Shown in pieces: positions 48,121 to 56,935 of a DNA stretch of 64,000 bases (position 1 is its first letter; each line of letters begins with the position of its first letter). The translations under genes and the position numbers were made by a program. Location: NCBI RefSeq assembly GCF_014284475.1, contig NZ_WJBC01000007.1:62001-126000 (forward strand), read 5' to 3'. The DNA is from Acetobacterium fimetarium. GTDB lineage: Bacteria; Bacillota; Clostridia; Eubacteriales; Eubacteriaceae. The notes under the pieces were generated by a model. That model was not told the origin of the DNA. It saw nothing but the letters and a program-made list of their open reading frames with translations, and made no database searches.

Positions 48121-50061
48121 TCACGGTCTGATGATTTCTCCCGGCCGGTCCAGGCCGTAACCGCCCAGCTGATCCAGGGCCGCCTTGAATTCACCGGACT
48201 TGAGCACGTCGATGAAAGTCTGAATCCGGGGATCGTCAAGATTCTCCTGCAGCACGACAAAATCGTATTCCTCATCGCCGATGGGGATGAAATCCAGATC
48301 CATCATATTGGCCGCCGACAGCACCCCGATCCCCACATCGCAGGAGCCGGATTTCACCGCCGAGGCCACCATCATGTGGGTGTTCATCTCGCGGGTGTAG
48401 CCCAGCACATTTTCCGGATCGATGCGGTTCTTTTTCAGCAGGAAATCCAGCAGCACCCGTGTGCCTGATCCGCGCTGGCGGTTCACGAAGCTGATATCAT
48501 CCCGGGACAGATCCGTGACCGCGACGATATTTTTGGGATTGCCCCGGGGAATCATCATGCCCTGGGTGCGCCTGACCCCCTTGATCAGAACCACATTCTC
48601 CTTCTCCAGATAGCGTTTGAGATAGGCGAGATTATAAATCCCTGTTTCTTCATCCAGCAGATGCACCGGCGCGATGTGGCATTCTCCCTTTTTGATGGCC
48701 ATGATGCCGCCGAGGCTGCCCACATGGGCCGAAGACAGGCTCATGATTTTGCGGCTCTTGTGAATGATATTCGCCACCACATCCATCAGCACGTCGTGGC
48801 TGCCGATGGAAACTAGCGTGTTTTCGATTTCCTCCCGGGGCCGCATCAGAACGATCTCCACCATTTCGCCGGCCTCGTATCCCTCGACATTCTTGGGAAT
48901 CTTCAGAATGCCGTCCGCATTCACCAGCGACATGGTCACGCCCGCCCCGCGGTCCAGCGGGGTGGCCACAAATTTATCGTTCACCCGGCCGCATTTCATC
49001 CGGACAAACTCCAGATGTTTCAGCGACGACATCAGGCGTTTGGACAGAACCGCCATGATCGAGCGCTCCTGCGTCAGCGTCTGGTGATTGAATGAAAATA
49101 TAATCGGCTTGACAAAGCTTTCAAAGACAAAATAGGCTGATACCGGATAGCCGGGAATGCCGATCACCGGCTTCCCCCTGACAATCCCCAGCACCACCGG
49201 TTTACCCGGTTTGATGGCTACTCCGTGAACGACCACTTCCCCCAGCTCCTCGATGAGCCGGCGCGTGTAGTCCTCGGTGCCGGCCGACGAACCGGCCGAA
49301 ATCAGCACGATGTCATTTTCAGCCACCGCCTGCTCAATGGCGTTCTTGATCAGCCCGTAGTCATCTTTGACGGTCGGATAACGGTTGGGCTCGCCCCCGT
49401 ATTCGCTGACCAGGCCGGCAAACATGTGGGTGTTGGAATCGATGATTTTTCCCGCCGCCATCGCTTCTCCCGCTTCCACCAGCTCGGTTCCGGTGGGGAT
49501 GATGCCAACCTGCGGTTTTTCCATCACTTCGATTTCAGTGATGCCCCCGGCCAGCAGGGCGCCGATATCCATCGGACGGACGCGGTGGAAAGCCGGAATG
49601 ATCAGTTCGCCGGCGACGATGTCCTCTCCGATCGGACGGACATGCTGCCACAATGCCACCGGGGCGTTGATGCTGACCTGCTCATCATCCGTCACAACGA
49701 CGTCTTCGATCATGATGACGGCATTGTAGGGCTCATCAATCACGTCTCCGGTATCGACGAACTTGAAATCCGCTCCCTTGGTCAGCATCTTCGGGTGGCG
49801 CTCGTCGACGCCGGCCATCTCCAGCGCATTAACGCAGATTCCATCCATGGCGGAGGCGTTGTAGAAGGGTGATGATATTTTGGCAAACACCGGCTCTTTC
49901 GTCACTAGCCCCCGGGATGCGGTCACCGGCAGAAAACGGCTCTGCTGGTCCTGCTCGTCAAAGGACAGCAGCGCCAGATACTTTTCTACCGCCGCGTCCA
50001 GATCCTCATTCTTCAGATATAAATTCCGTTCATCCTTTTTCGCTGTATTCTCTGTGTTCAT
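48121..50061 (-). CDS. MoeA fused to a periplasmic-binding-like (LysR substrate-type) domain
   Basis: A 646-residue protein in two parts. Residues 1-410 are a MoeA molybdotransferase: SPFYNASAMDGICV near residue 63, VGIIPTGTELVEAG near 185, VLISAGSSAGTEDYT near 270 and GIPGYPVSAYFVFE near 310. Residues 430-646 form a PBP-like domain (SHDVLMDVVANIIHK, NRQRGSGTRVLLDFLL, GSCDVGIGVLSAANMM) as found in molybdate-sensing or ModA-like proteins. The fusion suggests that oxyanion binding is linked to metal insertion. It follows moeA in the same operon. Whether it prefers W or Mo is unknown. Confidence 0.88.
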   Translation of the reverse strand: MNTENTAKKDERNLYLKNEDLDAAVEKYLALLSFDEQDQQSRFLPVTASRGLVTKEPVFAKISSPFYNASAMDGICVNALEMAGVDERHPKMLTKGADFKFVDTGDVIDEPYNAVIMIEDVVVTDDEQVSINAPVALWQHVRPIGEDIVAGELIIPAFHRVRPMDIGALLAGGITEIEVMEKPQVGIIPTGTELVEAGEAMAAGKIIDSNTHMFAGLVSEYGGEPNRYPTVKDDYGLIKNAIEQAVAENDIVLISAGSSAGTEDYTRRLIEELGEVVVHGVAIKPGKPVVLGIVRGKPVIGIPGYPVSAYFVFESFVKPIIFSFNHQTLTQERSIMAVLSKRLMSSLKHLEFVRMKCGRVNDKFVATPLDRGAGVTMSLVNADGILKIPKNVEGYEAGEMVEIVLMRPREEIENTLVSIGSHDVLMDVVANIIHKSRKIMSLSSAHVGSLGGIMAIKKGECHIAPVHLLDEETGIYNLAYLKRYLEKENVVLIKGVRRTQGMMIPRGNPKNIVAVTDLSRDDISFVNRQRGSGTRVLLDFLLKKNRIDPENVLGYTREMNTHMMVASAVKSGSCDVGIGVLSAANMMDLDFIPIGDEEYDFVVLQENLDDPRIQTFIDVLKSGEFKAALDQLGGYGLDRPGEIIRP

Positions 50062-50097
50062 TCGTCGTCTCCATTTCTTTATTTTACTGCTACCAAC

Positions 50098-51321
50098 TTA
50101 AAACAGGGTTACTTCCACCAGGTCGCCGGCGTTTTTGCCTTCTTCGTTTTCCGTGATTTCAATGTAGCCGTCGGAATAGGACAGCAGGGTGATCATGCCG
50201 GATTTTCCGTGGGTCGGCGTCACCTCAATGGCCCCACTGTTTTCTTTGATCGAGACGGTCTGAAAGGTCCGTCGGCCCGGCGCCGCATGGATGTTCTGCA
50301 TCAACCGGCCCTGAACCCGTTGGTACCTGACACCATCTCGGCCGTAGTAAAGCGTCATAAATTCCCCGAGCATGATCATGAAGACCATGATGGCGGAGGC
50401 CGGCTGTCCCGGGAGTCCGACGACCGGTTTATCGTCGACTTTTCCCAGAATCGTCGGCTTTCCCGGCTTGACGGCCAGACCGTGGAGCAGCACCGTTCCC
50501 ATTCGGTCGATGACTTTGACGGTATAATCCTTTTCTCCCATCGAGCTGCCACCGGACAGAATCACCATGTCGCTTTTTTTAAAGGCGTCCCGGACGGCTT
50601 CCTGAATGACGTCGAAGTCATCTCTGGCATAGGAGGTCGCAACCACATCTGCTCCCAGACGCCGGGCCACTGCCGCCAGGGCCGGTGTATTGATGTCGAT
50701 GACTTCGCCGGGCTTCGGCATTTCCCCCGGGCGGATGATTTCATCCCCGGTGGAGATGATGCTCAGCTGCGGCCGTCTCAACACTGCCACCTGCAGATAG
50801 CCCAGCGCGGACAGCACACCGATGTCCTGGGGTCTCAGAAAATGTCCCCTGACAAAGGCCGTTTCACCGTCGCGGATGTCGTCACCGATACGCATCATGT
50901 TTTCATTGGGGCCCGCATTCTGATAGACGGCCAGATCGCCGTCGCCCATTTTTTCGGTGTATTCCACCATCACCATGGCTTCGGTTCCCCCGGGAACCAT
51001 CCCGCCGGTGGGAACATAAACGGTCTCGCCCTGTTCAAGCGTCAGATGGGTCTCCATCCCCATCTGCACTTCGCCTTTTATCTTCAGAAAGCCGGGAATC
51101 GATGCCGATGCTCCCTGTACATCCGTCAGCTTCACAGCGTAGCCATCCACCACGGAGCGGTCGAAATGCGGTACATTCATCGTCGCGACGATGTCTGCGG
51201 CCAGCACGCGTCCCAATCCGTCATCGATGCTGATTGTTTCCTTTTCCAGCGTCAGATGGCTGAACTGTTCTTTGATCATCGTCTTCATTTCATCGACGGT
51301 TTTGACTTTAAGTAACTCCAT
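50098..51321 (-). CDS. moeA: Molybdopterin molybdotransferase MoeA
   Basis: A 407-residue protein that inserts Mo or W into adenylated pterin. Seen: VPHFDRSVVDGYAV near residue 60, PTGGMVPGGTEAMVMVEYTE, LSIISTGDEIIRPGE near 180, VILSGGSSMGEKDYT near 255 and GLPGQPASAIMVF near 300. The upstream open frame continues far into the neighbouring gene, but ATG 51321 has GGAGAAA before it and fits the family start (ELLKVKTVDEMKTM). It is the first of two MoeA-type genes here; two copies often divide Mo and W work. Confidence 0.92.
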   Translation of the reverse strand: MELLKVKTVDEMKTMIKEQFSHLTLEKETISIDDGLGRVLAADIVATMNVPHFDRSVVDGYAVKLTDVQGASASIPGFLKIKGEVQMGMETHLTLEQGETVYVPTGGMVPGGTEAMVMVEYTEKMGDGDLAVYQNAGPNENMMRIGDDIRDGETAFVRGHFLRPQDIGVLSALGYLQVAVLRRPQLSIISTGDEIIRPGEMPKPGEVIDINTPALAAVARRLGADVVATSYARDDFDVIQEAVRDAFKKSDMVILSGGSSMGEKDYTVKVIDRMGTVLLHGLAVKPGKPTILGKVDDKPVVGLPGQPASAIMVFMIMLGEFMTLYYGRDGVRYQRVQGRLMQNIHAAPGRRTFQTVSIKENSGAIEVTPTHGKSGMITLLSYSDGYIEITENEEGKNAGDLVEVTLF

Positions 51322-51362
51322 AATTTTCTCCTTATTTTGTTTTAGGCTTATTGCCTGCGGTG

Positions 51363-52445
51363 CTATTTTGACAGCCGCATGCCTGCTCCGGACAGAATCG
51401 CGGCAATGTTTTCGTCGGTGAGATCCAGATCGAACCACTGTTTGTAGTAGTCCTTTGTGGTCTGTGAAAGATCGATGTCCGAAAACTGCTCCGGATAAAA
51501 ATGCATCGCGATAAACAGTGCCGCCATATGAGGTTCCATCGATCCCGGATGACACCATCTGGTGACGCCGATGGGCAGCGTCGTCACGCGCTGATTGACG
51601 ACGGCCCCGAGTCCGGACCATTTCGAATCGCTGAGCATATATTTGGTCGCGTTGATGTCGTTAGCAATGATCGCGTCCGGATTCCAGGTGTAGATCTGCT
51701 CCAGTGTCGTCATCGTTTTTTCGGCATCGGTAATCAGACTGCCGCCCTCCGTCGATACATTGATGACGCCGGCCACATCGGTAATCTGGGAACAGAGATC
51801 CCCCTTGAGATCGGTTCTGGCCGCCTCATTGACGGCATGATAGACGCGAACCCGGGAGGTCTCGGGAATCTGGCTGACCCGGCTGGCCACCAGATCGAGC
51901 GTTTGCTGAAGATCGGCATTGTAGCCGGCGGCCCGCTCCTGCCGGTTGAACACTTCACCGGTGACGGCAACGGCTTTTTTCAGGCCTGCCAGGCTGGCGT
52001 AATCCACCACCACCCAGGGAATGCCGGCTTTATCGAGTTTTTCGGTTTCCCCTTTATTAACGGCCGTGCTCTGTCTGATCAGAACCAGATCGGTATCCGT
52101 CGCCAGCAGCTCCTCGATATTGATAGCGCCGTCCTGAAACGGCACCGAGATCGCATCGATGTCCGGTATTTTGTAGGCCATCAGCACGTCGCGCTTGATA
52201 CCGTTGGGGATGCCGACGATCTTGTCCGCTTCCCCCAGCATCGCCACCATATGGGCGGTTGATGCGTAGAGGCAGGCCACCCGTTTCGGTTCCTGCGGAA
52301 TCACCACTTGCCGGTCCATGCAGTCGACGATGGTTTTTGTCGGCCCCGTGGTCGTCGCCGTCTGTGTCTGGCAGCCGGTCAGTGCCAAAACCGCCAGCGC
52401 CAGTAAAAACACGATGCCCAACCTCACGATCCAGGTTTTTTTCAT
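51363..52445 (-). CDS. Substrate-binding lipoprotein of a FecCD-type ABC importer
   Basis: A 360-residue exported protein with lipobox LALTGC near residue 24 and the clamshell pattern of the BtuF/FhuD/MolA group: VVIPQEPKRVACLYASTAHMVAMLG early, DTDLVLIRQS, and NPDAIIANDINATKYML with the interlobe helix between. The ligands of such proteins are iron-siderophore, B12, haem, or oxyanions in the MolA subgroup. Its gene lies in one run with permease, ATPase, moeA and moeA-fusion, which argues for molybdate or tungstate, but this is inference. Confidence 0.85.
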   Translation of the reverse strand: MKKTWIVRLGIVFLLALAVLALTGCQTQTATTTGPTKTIVDCMDRQVVIPQEPKRVACLYASTAHMVAMLGEADKIVGIPNGIKRDVLMAYKIPDIDAISVPFQDGAINIEELLATDTDLVLIRQSTAVNKGETEKLDKAGIPWVVVDYASLAGLKKAVAVTGEVFNRQERAAGYNADLQQTLDLVASRVSQIPETSRVRVYHAVNEAARTDLKGDLCSQITDVAGVINVSTEGGSLITDAEKTMTTLEQIYTWNPDAIIANDINATKYMLSDSKWSGLGAVVNQRVTTLPIGVTRWCHPGSMEPHMAALFIAMHFYPEQFSDIDLSQTTKDYYKQWFDLDLTDENIAAILSGAGMRLSK

Positions 52446-52481
52446 AGCAGCTACCGCCTTTCCTAAATTGTCGTTGCTTCC

Positions 52482-53291
52482 CTACCGAATATTTTTCAGG
52501 GGAACGATGTATTTCCGGCAGATGCCGTCTTCATTGGTGATTCCCAGCGAAGTGATGATTCTGAAGACATCCTTCAGGCTGTCCTTTGTCAGCACTTCAG
52601 TCGGCGTTCCGACGGCTTTGAAGGTTCCCTGATTCATCAGGGCGACGCGGGTTTTAACCCCGGCGTTTTCCAGATAAAAGGCCTGGTTCAGAAAATGGGT
52701 GGCCATGATGATGGAGAAGCCTTTCTCCTGCACCAGCCAGGTGATGATTTCCATGACCATCAGTTCATGGCGAAAATCGAGATGGGCGGTGGGCTCGTCC
52801 ATCAGAATAATCCGCGATTCCTGTGCCAGAGCTCTGGCAATCAGCACCAACTGAAGCTCGCCGCCGCTCAACTCGGTGTACAGCCGGTCCTCGAATCCGG
52901 CCAACCCCACCTGCGCCAGACTTTCCAGCGCCCGATGGCGTTCTGCGGCATTCGGCGCCGTGAACATTCTGGCGGCATGGGTCCGGCCCATGACCACAAT
53001 GTCGAGAACCGAGTAGGGAAAGGTTTTGACATGATTCTGCGGAATATAGGCGATGTTTTCGGCAAATTCCCGCGGCTTCATCCGCCGCAGATCGGTACCC
53101 GATACTTCAATGTGTCCGCTCTGGGGCTGGTTCATTCCCAGAACGCTGTCGATGAGCGTCGTTTTGCCGCAGCCATTGGGTCCGATAATACAGAATACTT
53201 CGCCCGGCCCGATCTCAAAGCTGATGTTTTCAAAGATCGGCCGATCGGCCTGATAACCGAAGGATACCTCGTGCAGACTTAATAATGACAT
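52482..53291 (-). CDS. ATPase of the FecCD-type ABC importer
   Basis: A 269-residue ABC ATPase. Walker A GPNGCGKTTLIDSVLG near residue 35, Q-loop YIPQNHV, signature LSGGELQLVLIARAL, Walker B IILMDEPTAHLDF and switch histidine MATHFLNQAF. The PQNH text and length fit the FepC/BtuD/MolC group. The start at 53291 overlaps the permease stop (TAATG) and has GGGAGGAA upstream. Confidence 0.92.
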   Translation of the reverse strand: MSLLSLHEVSFGYQADRPIFENISFEIGPGEVFCIIGPNGCGKTTLIDSVLGMNQPQSGHIEVSGTDLRRMKPREFAENIAYIPQNHVKTFPYSVLDIVVMGRTHAARMFTAPNAAERHRALESLAQVGLAGFEDRLYTELSGGELQLVLIARALAQESRIILMDEPTAHLDFRHELMVMEIITWLVQEKGFSIIMATHFLNQAFYLENAGVKTRVALMNQGTFKAVGTPTEVLTKDSLKDVFRIITSLGITNEDGICRKYIVPLKNIR

Positions 53292-54304
53292 TACCAGTTC
53301 CTCCCTTTTGTCTTTTTGAGCAGGTAAATAAAAAACGGACCGCCGATCAGCGCCGTAATGATCCCCAGCGGAATTTCGCCGCCGGTCAGGGTGCGGCAGA
53401 TGGTGTCGCAGAAAATGACAAAGCAGGCCCCCAGCGACATGCTGGCCGGCACCACCCATTTATTGTCATTGCCCACAAGCATCCGCGCCACATGGGGAAT
53501 GATCAGTCCGATCCAGCCGACGACGCCACTGACGCAGACGGCCCCGGCCGTTGCCAGCGTTGCCGACGCAATGATAAACGCCTTGTTGCCATTGACGTTA
53601 ATCCCCAGGGTTTTGGCCTCCCGGTCTCCCATCGACAGCACATTGAGGCGATAGCGCATCAGCAACAAGCCCAGCATTCCCAGCACCATGGGGATAAAGG
53701 CCAGCAGCACATCGGCTGTTTTGGTGGATGCCAGGCTTCCCATCAGCCAGAAAGTGATCGCCGGCAGTTGGGTGGACGTATCGGCCATGTATTTCAATAA
53801 CGAAATAAGGGCTGAAAAAATAGATTGAATAATGGTACCACCCAGCACCAGGGTGATGGTGGGCGAGGTATTGTCGATACGACCGGCAAAATAGCTCAGC
53901 ACGACGGCGGCCATGCCGAAGATGAAGGCGAAAACCGGGGTCAGAAAGATGCTGTTGAATAAAACGATCGCCAGCGCCGCCCCAAAGCCGGCTCCGGATG
54001 AAACTCCCAGGATGCCGCTTGAAACCAGGGGATTTCGAAAGAGTCCCTGAAATGCGGCCCCGCTGGCAGCCAGCGCCGCGCCGACCATTGCGCCCAGAAA
54101 CGCCCTGGGCAGACGAATCTGCAGAACCACGGCAGCGGTCTCGGTGCTGAGCCCGCTGCTGCGCCCGGTTATTCCCTGCCATAACCCGAGCCAGACATCA
54201 GTCAGGGAAACGTAATAACGTCCGATGCAGATCGTTCCAAAGAAAAACACCACCGGCAGAACAACGAGAACGGCGGCAACGACCGTCTTTTTTTTCTGCG
54301 TCAT
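53291..54304 (-). CDS. FecCD/BtuC-family permease
   Basis: A 337-residue protein with about ten membrane helices. Family marks: IRLPRAFLGAMVGAALAASGAAFQGLFRNPL near residues 68-98 and the late GVVGWIGLIIPHVARMLVGND segment. It forms the channel of the importer with the ATPase just downstream. The gene overlaps the ATPase start and follows the Ig-like protein gene without a gap. Confidence 0.93.
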   Translation of the reverse strand: MTQKKKTVVAAVLVVLPVVFFFGTICIGRYYVSLTDVWLGLWQGITGRSSGLSTETAAVVLQIRLPRAFLGAMVGAALAASGAAFQGLFRNPLVSSGILGVSSGAGFGAALAIVLFNSIFLTPVFAFIFGMAAVVLSYFAGRIDNTSPTITLVLGGTIIQSIFSALISLLKYMADTSTQLPAITFWLMGSLASTKTADVLLAFIPMVLGMLGLLLMRYRLNVLSMGDREAKTLGINVNGNKAFIIASATLATAGAVCVSGVVGWIGLIIPHVARMLVGNDNKWVVPASMSLGACFVIFCDTICRTLTGGEIPLGIITALIGGPFFIYLLKKTKGRNW

Positions 54305-54979
54305 CTACGCTTTTTTTCTTCTGATCAGCATGACCGCAGCAATCACGATGACGACCGCCAGCACACCCGACACGATCCAGAGCGTGAAACCGGAATCGGC
54401 TGCTGCCGGAGCTGCCGTTCGGAAGCTGATTTCCAGCGGCTGTGCCAGCACAGCCCCGCTTTTCGACGACAGGGTCGTGTCGACTTTGACGGTGTAGGTG
54501 GTTCCCTGCTTCAGGGCTTCAGCCGGTGTGATGGTGATGAAGTCGCGCAGATCAGGCTGCAGCTGATCATCAGCCATGGCAATTTCAGCCGGAACCTGCG
54601 TGTTGCCGTTCCAGAGCGTAACTGCCTTGAGATTGGCTTCCCGCACGGTGGCATAGGCCACATTTTTGCTGAATTCCAGGGTGATCACTGCGTCCACCGC
54701 CACATCGGCGGCATCCTTTGCCGGCGTGGCACTCACCAGGGTCAGCGGCTCACCGCTGCCGCCGCCGGTACCGTCGCCGCTGCCCGGGGCCGTCGCGGTT
54801 GCATCCGTGGTCGTTTCCGTCGTGGCCTCCTGAGCGCCGCTTCCAGTGCCGCCGCCAGTTCCAGTCCCGCCGCCGGAGCCGTCACCGCCCGCCGCCAGAG
54901 CGACCCCGCCACCGCCGAACGCCAGAATTATCCCCAGCAGAAAGGGCAGCACCCAACTCAATCGTTTTCTTCTTTTCAT
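54305..54979 (-). CDS. Cell-surface Ig-like (Big_5) domain protein with C-terminal anchor
   Basis: A 224-residue exported protein: basic start and hydrophobic signal (KRRKRLSWVLPFLLGIILA), a Gly/Ser/Thr-rich low-complexity linker (about 30-75), one Ig-like domain of the SbsA/Big_5 type (about 78-185, with ATPAKDAADVAVDAVITLEF and FRTAAP), a membrane helix and a RRKK stop-transfer tail. It is the first gene of the importer-moeA operon, so it may help present ligand to the transporter. I start at ATG 54979 with AAGGAG upstream; a longer frame runs back through a repeat and is not credible. Confidence 0.78.
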   Translation of the reverse strand: MKRRKRLSWVLPFLLGIILAFGGGGVALAAGGDGSGGGTGTGGGTGSGAQEATTETTTDATATAPGSGDGTGGGSGEPLTLVSATPAKDAADVAVDAVITLEFSKNVAYATVREANLKAVTLWNGNTQVPAEIAMADDQLQPDLRDFITITPAEALKQGTTYTVKVDTTLSSKSGAVLAQPLEISFRTAAPAAADSGFTLWIVSGVLAVVIVIAAVMLIRRKKA

Positions 54980-55042
54980 CTCATTTCTCCTTTGCTCATT
55001 TGTTTTCAGGGAATCGCAAAATGCAAAAATCCGTACAATGAT

Positions 55043-55150
55043 TGCTTTGCAAGCAGTTTCCACAACCAATTTTGTAACGTGTAGGCGAACAGTCGATAGA
55101 CTGTCCGCCGTACAGTGTAAAAATTGGTTCGTGCGAAATTGCTCGCAAAG
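55043..55150. repeat. Dispersed ~105-bp palindromic repeat, copy 3
   Basis: Inner arms GGCGAACAGTC-GATA-GACTGTCCGCC and outer arms AACCAATTTT...AAAATTGGTT. Nearly the same as copy 2 (inverted, which a palindrome allows). It lies just upstream of the Ig-like gene and after the small cysteine protein gene. Confidence 0.88.
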
Positions 55151-55173
55151 CTCACGACACTTTCGCAAATAGT

Positions 55174-55374
55174 CTATTTGGGGTTTTCAGGGAAGCGTGA
55201 TTTCATGCACAGAATGGCCGCTGCGGTGAAACGCCGGTACCGGCAATTATAGCAGGAAACCGGTTCCTGAGCTACCCATTCCTCTTCGACATCCTGCTCG
55301 AAGGCGGCGCAGGCCAGGGCAATGGCCTGCCCCCGCTCCCAGGCGTCGGCCGGCAGCGTTTTTTTACTGTTCAT
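55174..55374 (-). CDS. Small cysteine-containing protein of unknown function
   Basis: A 66-residue protein: MNSKKTLPADAWERGQAIAL, an acidic middle (FEQDVEEEW) and a C-terminal CYNCRYRRFTAAAILC, so a CxxC plus one further cysteine could bind metal or a cluster. It overlaps the end of the TiaS-like gene by 11 bases, so the two are likely translated together. I do not recognise the family. A longer upstream frame only shadows the TiaS-like gene. Confidence 0.6.
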   Translation of the reverse strand: MNSKKTLPADAWERGQAIALACAAFEQDVEEEWVAQEPVSCYNCRYRRFTAAAILCMKSRFPENPK

Positions 55375-56119
55375 AGAAATATTCCCCCATTCTTCGTATT
55401 TCAGACTTGTTGATCGTCTGATAAATTCCCGCCGCCGAGCGGACGACGAAAAGGACGTATTCATGCCGGTACAGCACTGTTTTGGTGCGGCCGCACACCT
55501 CAACTTCCACCGCATCATCAAGCGGTTCTTTGGTTCTGAGCTCAAGCACCCGGGTCAGCTCCGGCAACTCCTTGAGCTCGGAAACGCGGTAATGCTGATT
55601 GATCTCGATATTTTTCATGCCCGCCTTAACCTCGCCGTCGCTTCCGAAAATACGCAGGCCGACACCGGCCAACGCACCGATGATCCCCTGACCGGTGCCG
55701 CCGTGCTCGGACAGATGCAAGCGGTTGTTTTGGGCGCAGCTGATGGCGTCCGCCTTGGTCAGGATTTTTTTCTTGGCATTCTTGCCGAACGCGATCAGTT
55801 CCTGATAATCCCTTTCCGCGTCGAATTCCAGAACGCAGAGACCGGGGTCGGAGCCTTCAGCAGCGACTGCATCCAGATGGCCAGAAGCAATTTCAATGAT
55901 ATCCGCAAGCGCGGAAGCCGGCGCTTCGCCGCAGAAACACATGGAACTGTTGTGGGAGGTATAGGGGATATCCTCATGGATATAAAGCTGATGTCTCGTC
56001 ACCAGCGAACAGGGGCCATAGCCGCGGGCGACCAGCTTTTCGCGGATCTGCTCGGCGATGGTTCCGGTCCCGATGGAATCCAGGTTGTCTGTATCATCAA
56101 TACACAGGTAGAATTTCAT
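55364..56119 (-). CDS. TiaS-like domain protein (tRNA agmatinylcytidine synthase relative)
   Basis: A 251-residue protein with the CIDDTDNLDSIGTGTIAEQI start that is the hallmark of the kinase-like domain of TiaS, the archaeal enzyme putting agmatine on tRNA-Ile2. It also has a SEHGGTGQGIIGALAGVGLRI loop near residue 135. The archaeal protein is about 400 residues or more with OB-fold and zinc-ribbon parts, which are lacking. Bacteria use TilS for that tRNA, so this shortened relative probably has another ATP-using job. It lies 100 bases downstream of tupC in the same direction, and a tiny cysteine protein overlaps its end. Confidence 0.72.
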   Translation of the reverse strand: MKFYLCIDDTDNLDSIGTGTIAEQIREKLVARGYGPCSLVTRHQLYIHEDIPYTSHNSSMCFCGEAPASALADIIEIASGHLDAVAAEGSDPGLCVLEFDAERDYQELIAFGKNAKKKILTKADAISCAQNNRLHLSEHGGTGQGIIGALAGVGLRIFGSDGEVKAGMKNIEINQHYRVSELKELPELTRVLELRTKEPLDDAVEVEVCGRTKTVLYRHEYVLFVVRSAAGIYQTINKSEIRRMGEYFYEQ

Positions 56120-56218
56120 GTTGATTTGCTCCTTCAGGTTTTATAATAATATCATGATCCGTGACTCGCCGCTATTTGTAATTCCAATTAAAGTTGATGC
56201 TTGCGTCTGCTGAAAAAT

Positions 56219-56935
56219 CTAGAAAGCATTGAACGAAATAAATTCCTGAATCGTCGTGTTTTGAGCCTGCCGCATCTTTTCGGTTGTATCATACAACAGA
56301 CACTCGCCCTGATTCAAAAAAACAAGTCGGTCGCAGAGGCGAAAAGCCTGCGCCAGATTATGGGTGATGATGATGACCGTCAGCCCCGTGTCAGCATTAC
56401 GCCTCTTCAGCGCAGCTTCAATCACCTGCACGCTTTTCGGGTCGATGCTGGCCGTAGGTTCATCCAGAAAGACGACCTCCGGCGAGAAGGAAAGCGCCCT
56501 TGCCAGCGCCGTTTTCTGGGACTCTCCTCCCGAAAGGTGTTTGGCATTCTGCTTCTGAATGTCCGCGATCTCGAATTCCTCCAGCAGGCCACGGACAATC
56601 CGATTGATTTCCTCCTCCGGATACTTGCGGATTCTCAGCGGATAGGCGATATTTTCGTAAATCGAACGGGAGAAAAGAACCGGACGTTGATTCGCATACG
56701 TTATCTTCATTGCGATATCCTGATCAAACGTCTGACCGTCATACCGGACTTCGCCATCGATTGCGGAAATGAGGCCCGCCATGATTTTCATCAGCGTCGT
56801 TTTTCCCGATCCGTTGGAGCCGATAATCCCGGTTATTTTTCCCGACTCGAACAAAAGCCGGCTGTATTGACCATTTAAATCGAGAACCACCTTGTCCCCG
56901 TATTTTTTGACGATGTGGTTAGTCTCGATCTTCAT
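56219..56935 (-). CDS. tupC: Tungstate ABC transporter ATPase TupC
   Basis: A 238-residue ABC ATPase: Walker A GSNGSGKTTLMKIMAG near residue 37, signature LSGGESQKTALARAL, Walker B VVFLDEPTASIDP and TLxxTHNLAQA-like switch (IITHNLAQAFRL). It overlaps tupB by 17 bases. In context of TupA and TupB it powers tungstate uptake. Confidence 0.9.
   Translation of the reverse strand: MKIETNHIVKKYGDKVVLDLNGQYSRLLFESGKITGIIGSNGSGKTTLMKIMAGLISAIDGEVRYDGQTFDQDIAMKITYANQRPVLFSRSIYENIAYPLRIRKYPEEEINRIVRGLLEEFEIADIQKQNAKHLSGGESQKTALARALSFSPEVVFLDEPTASIDPKSVQVIEAALKRRNADTGLTVIIITHNLAQAFRLCDRLVFLNQGECLLYDTTEKMRQAQNTTIQEFISFNAF

Noticed and set aside
51322-51621. Upstream extension of moeA
   Set aside because: It overlaps the end of the substrate-binding gene in another frame; MoeA homology begins at 51321, where a ribosome site is present.
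54980-55168. Upstream extension of the Ig-like protein gene
   Set aside because: The extension translates the palindromic repeat and has no ribosome site, while a signal peptide with good ribosome site starts at 54979.
55364-56119. Calling the TiaS-like protein a true tRNA-Ile2 agmatinylcytidine synthase
   Set aside because: It lacks the OB-fold and zinc-ribbon parts of the archaeal enzyme, and bacteria solve this tRNA problem with TilS.
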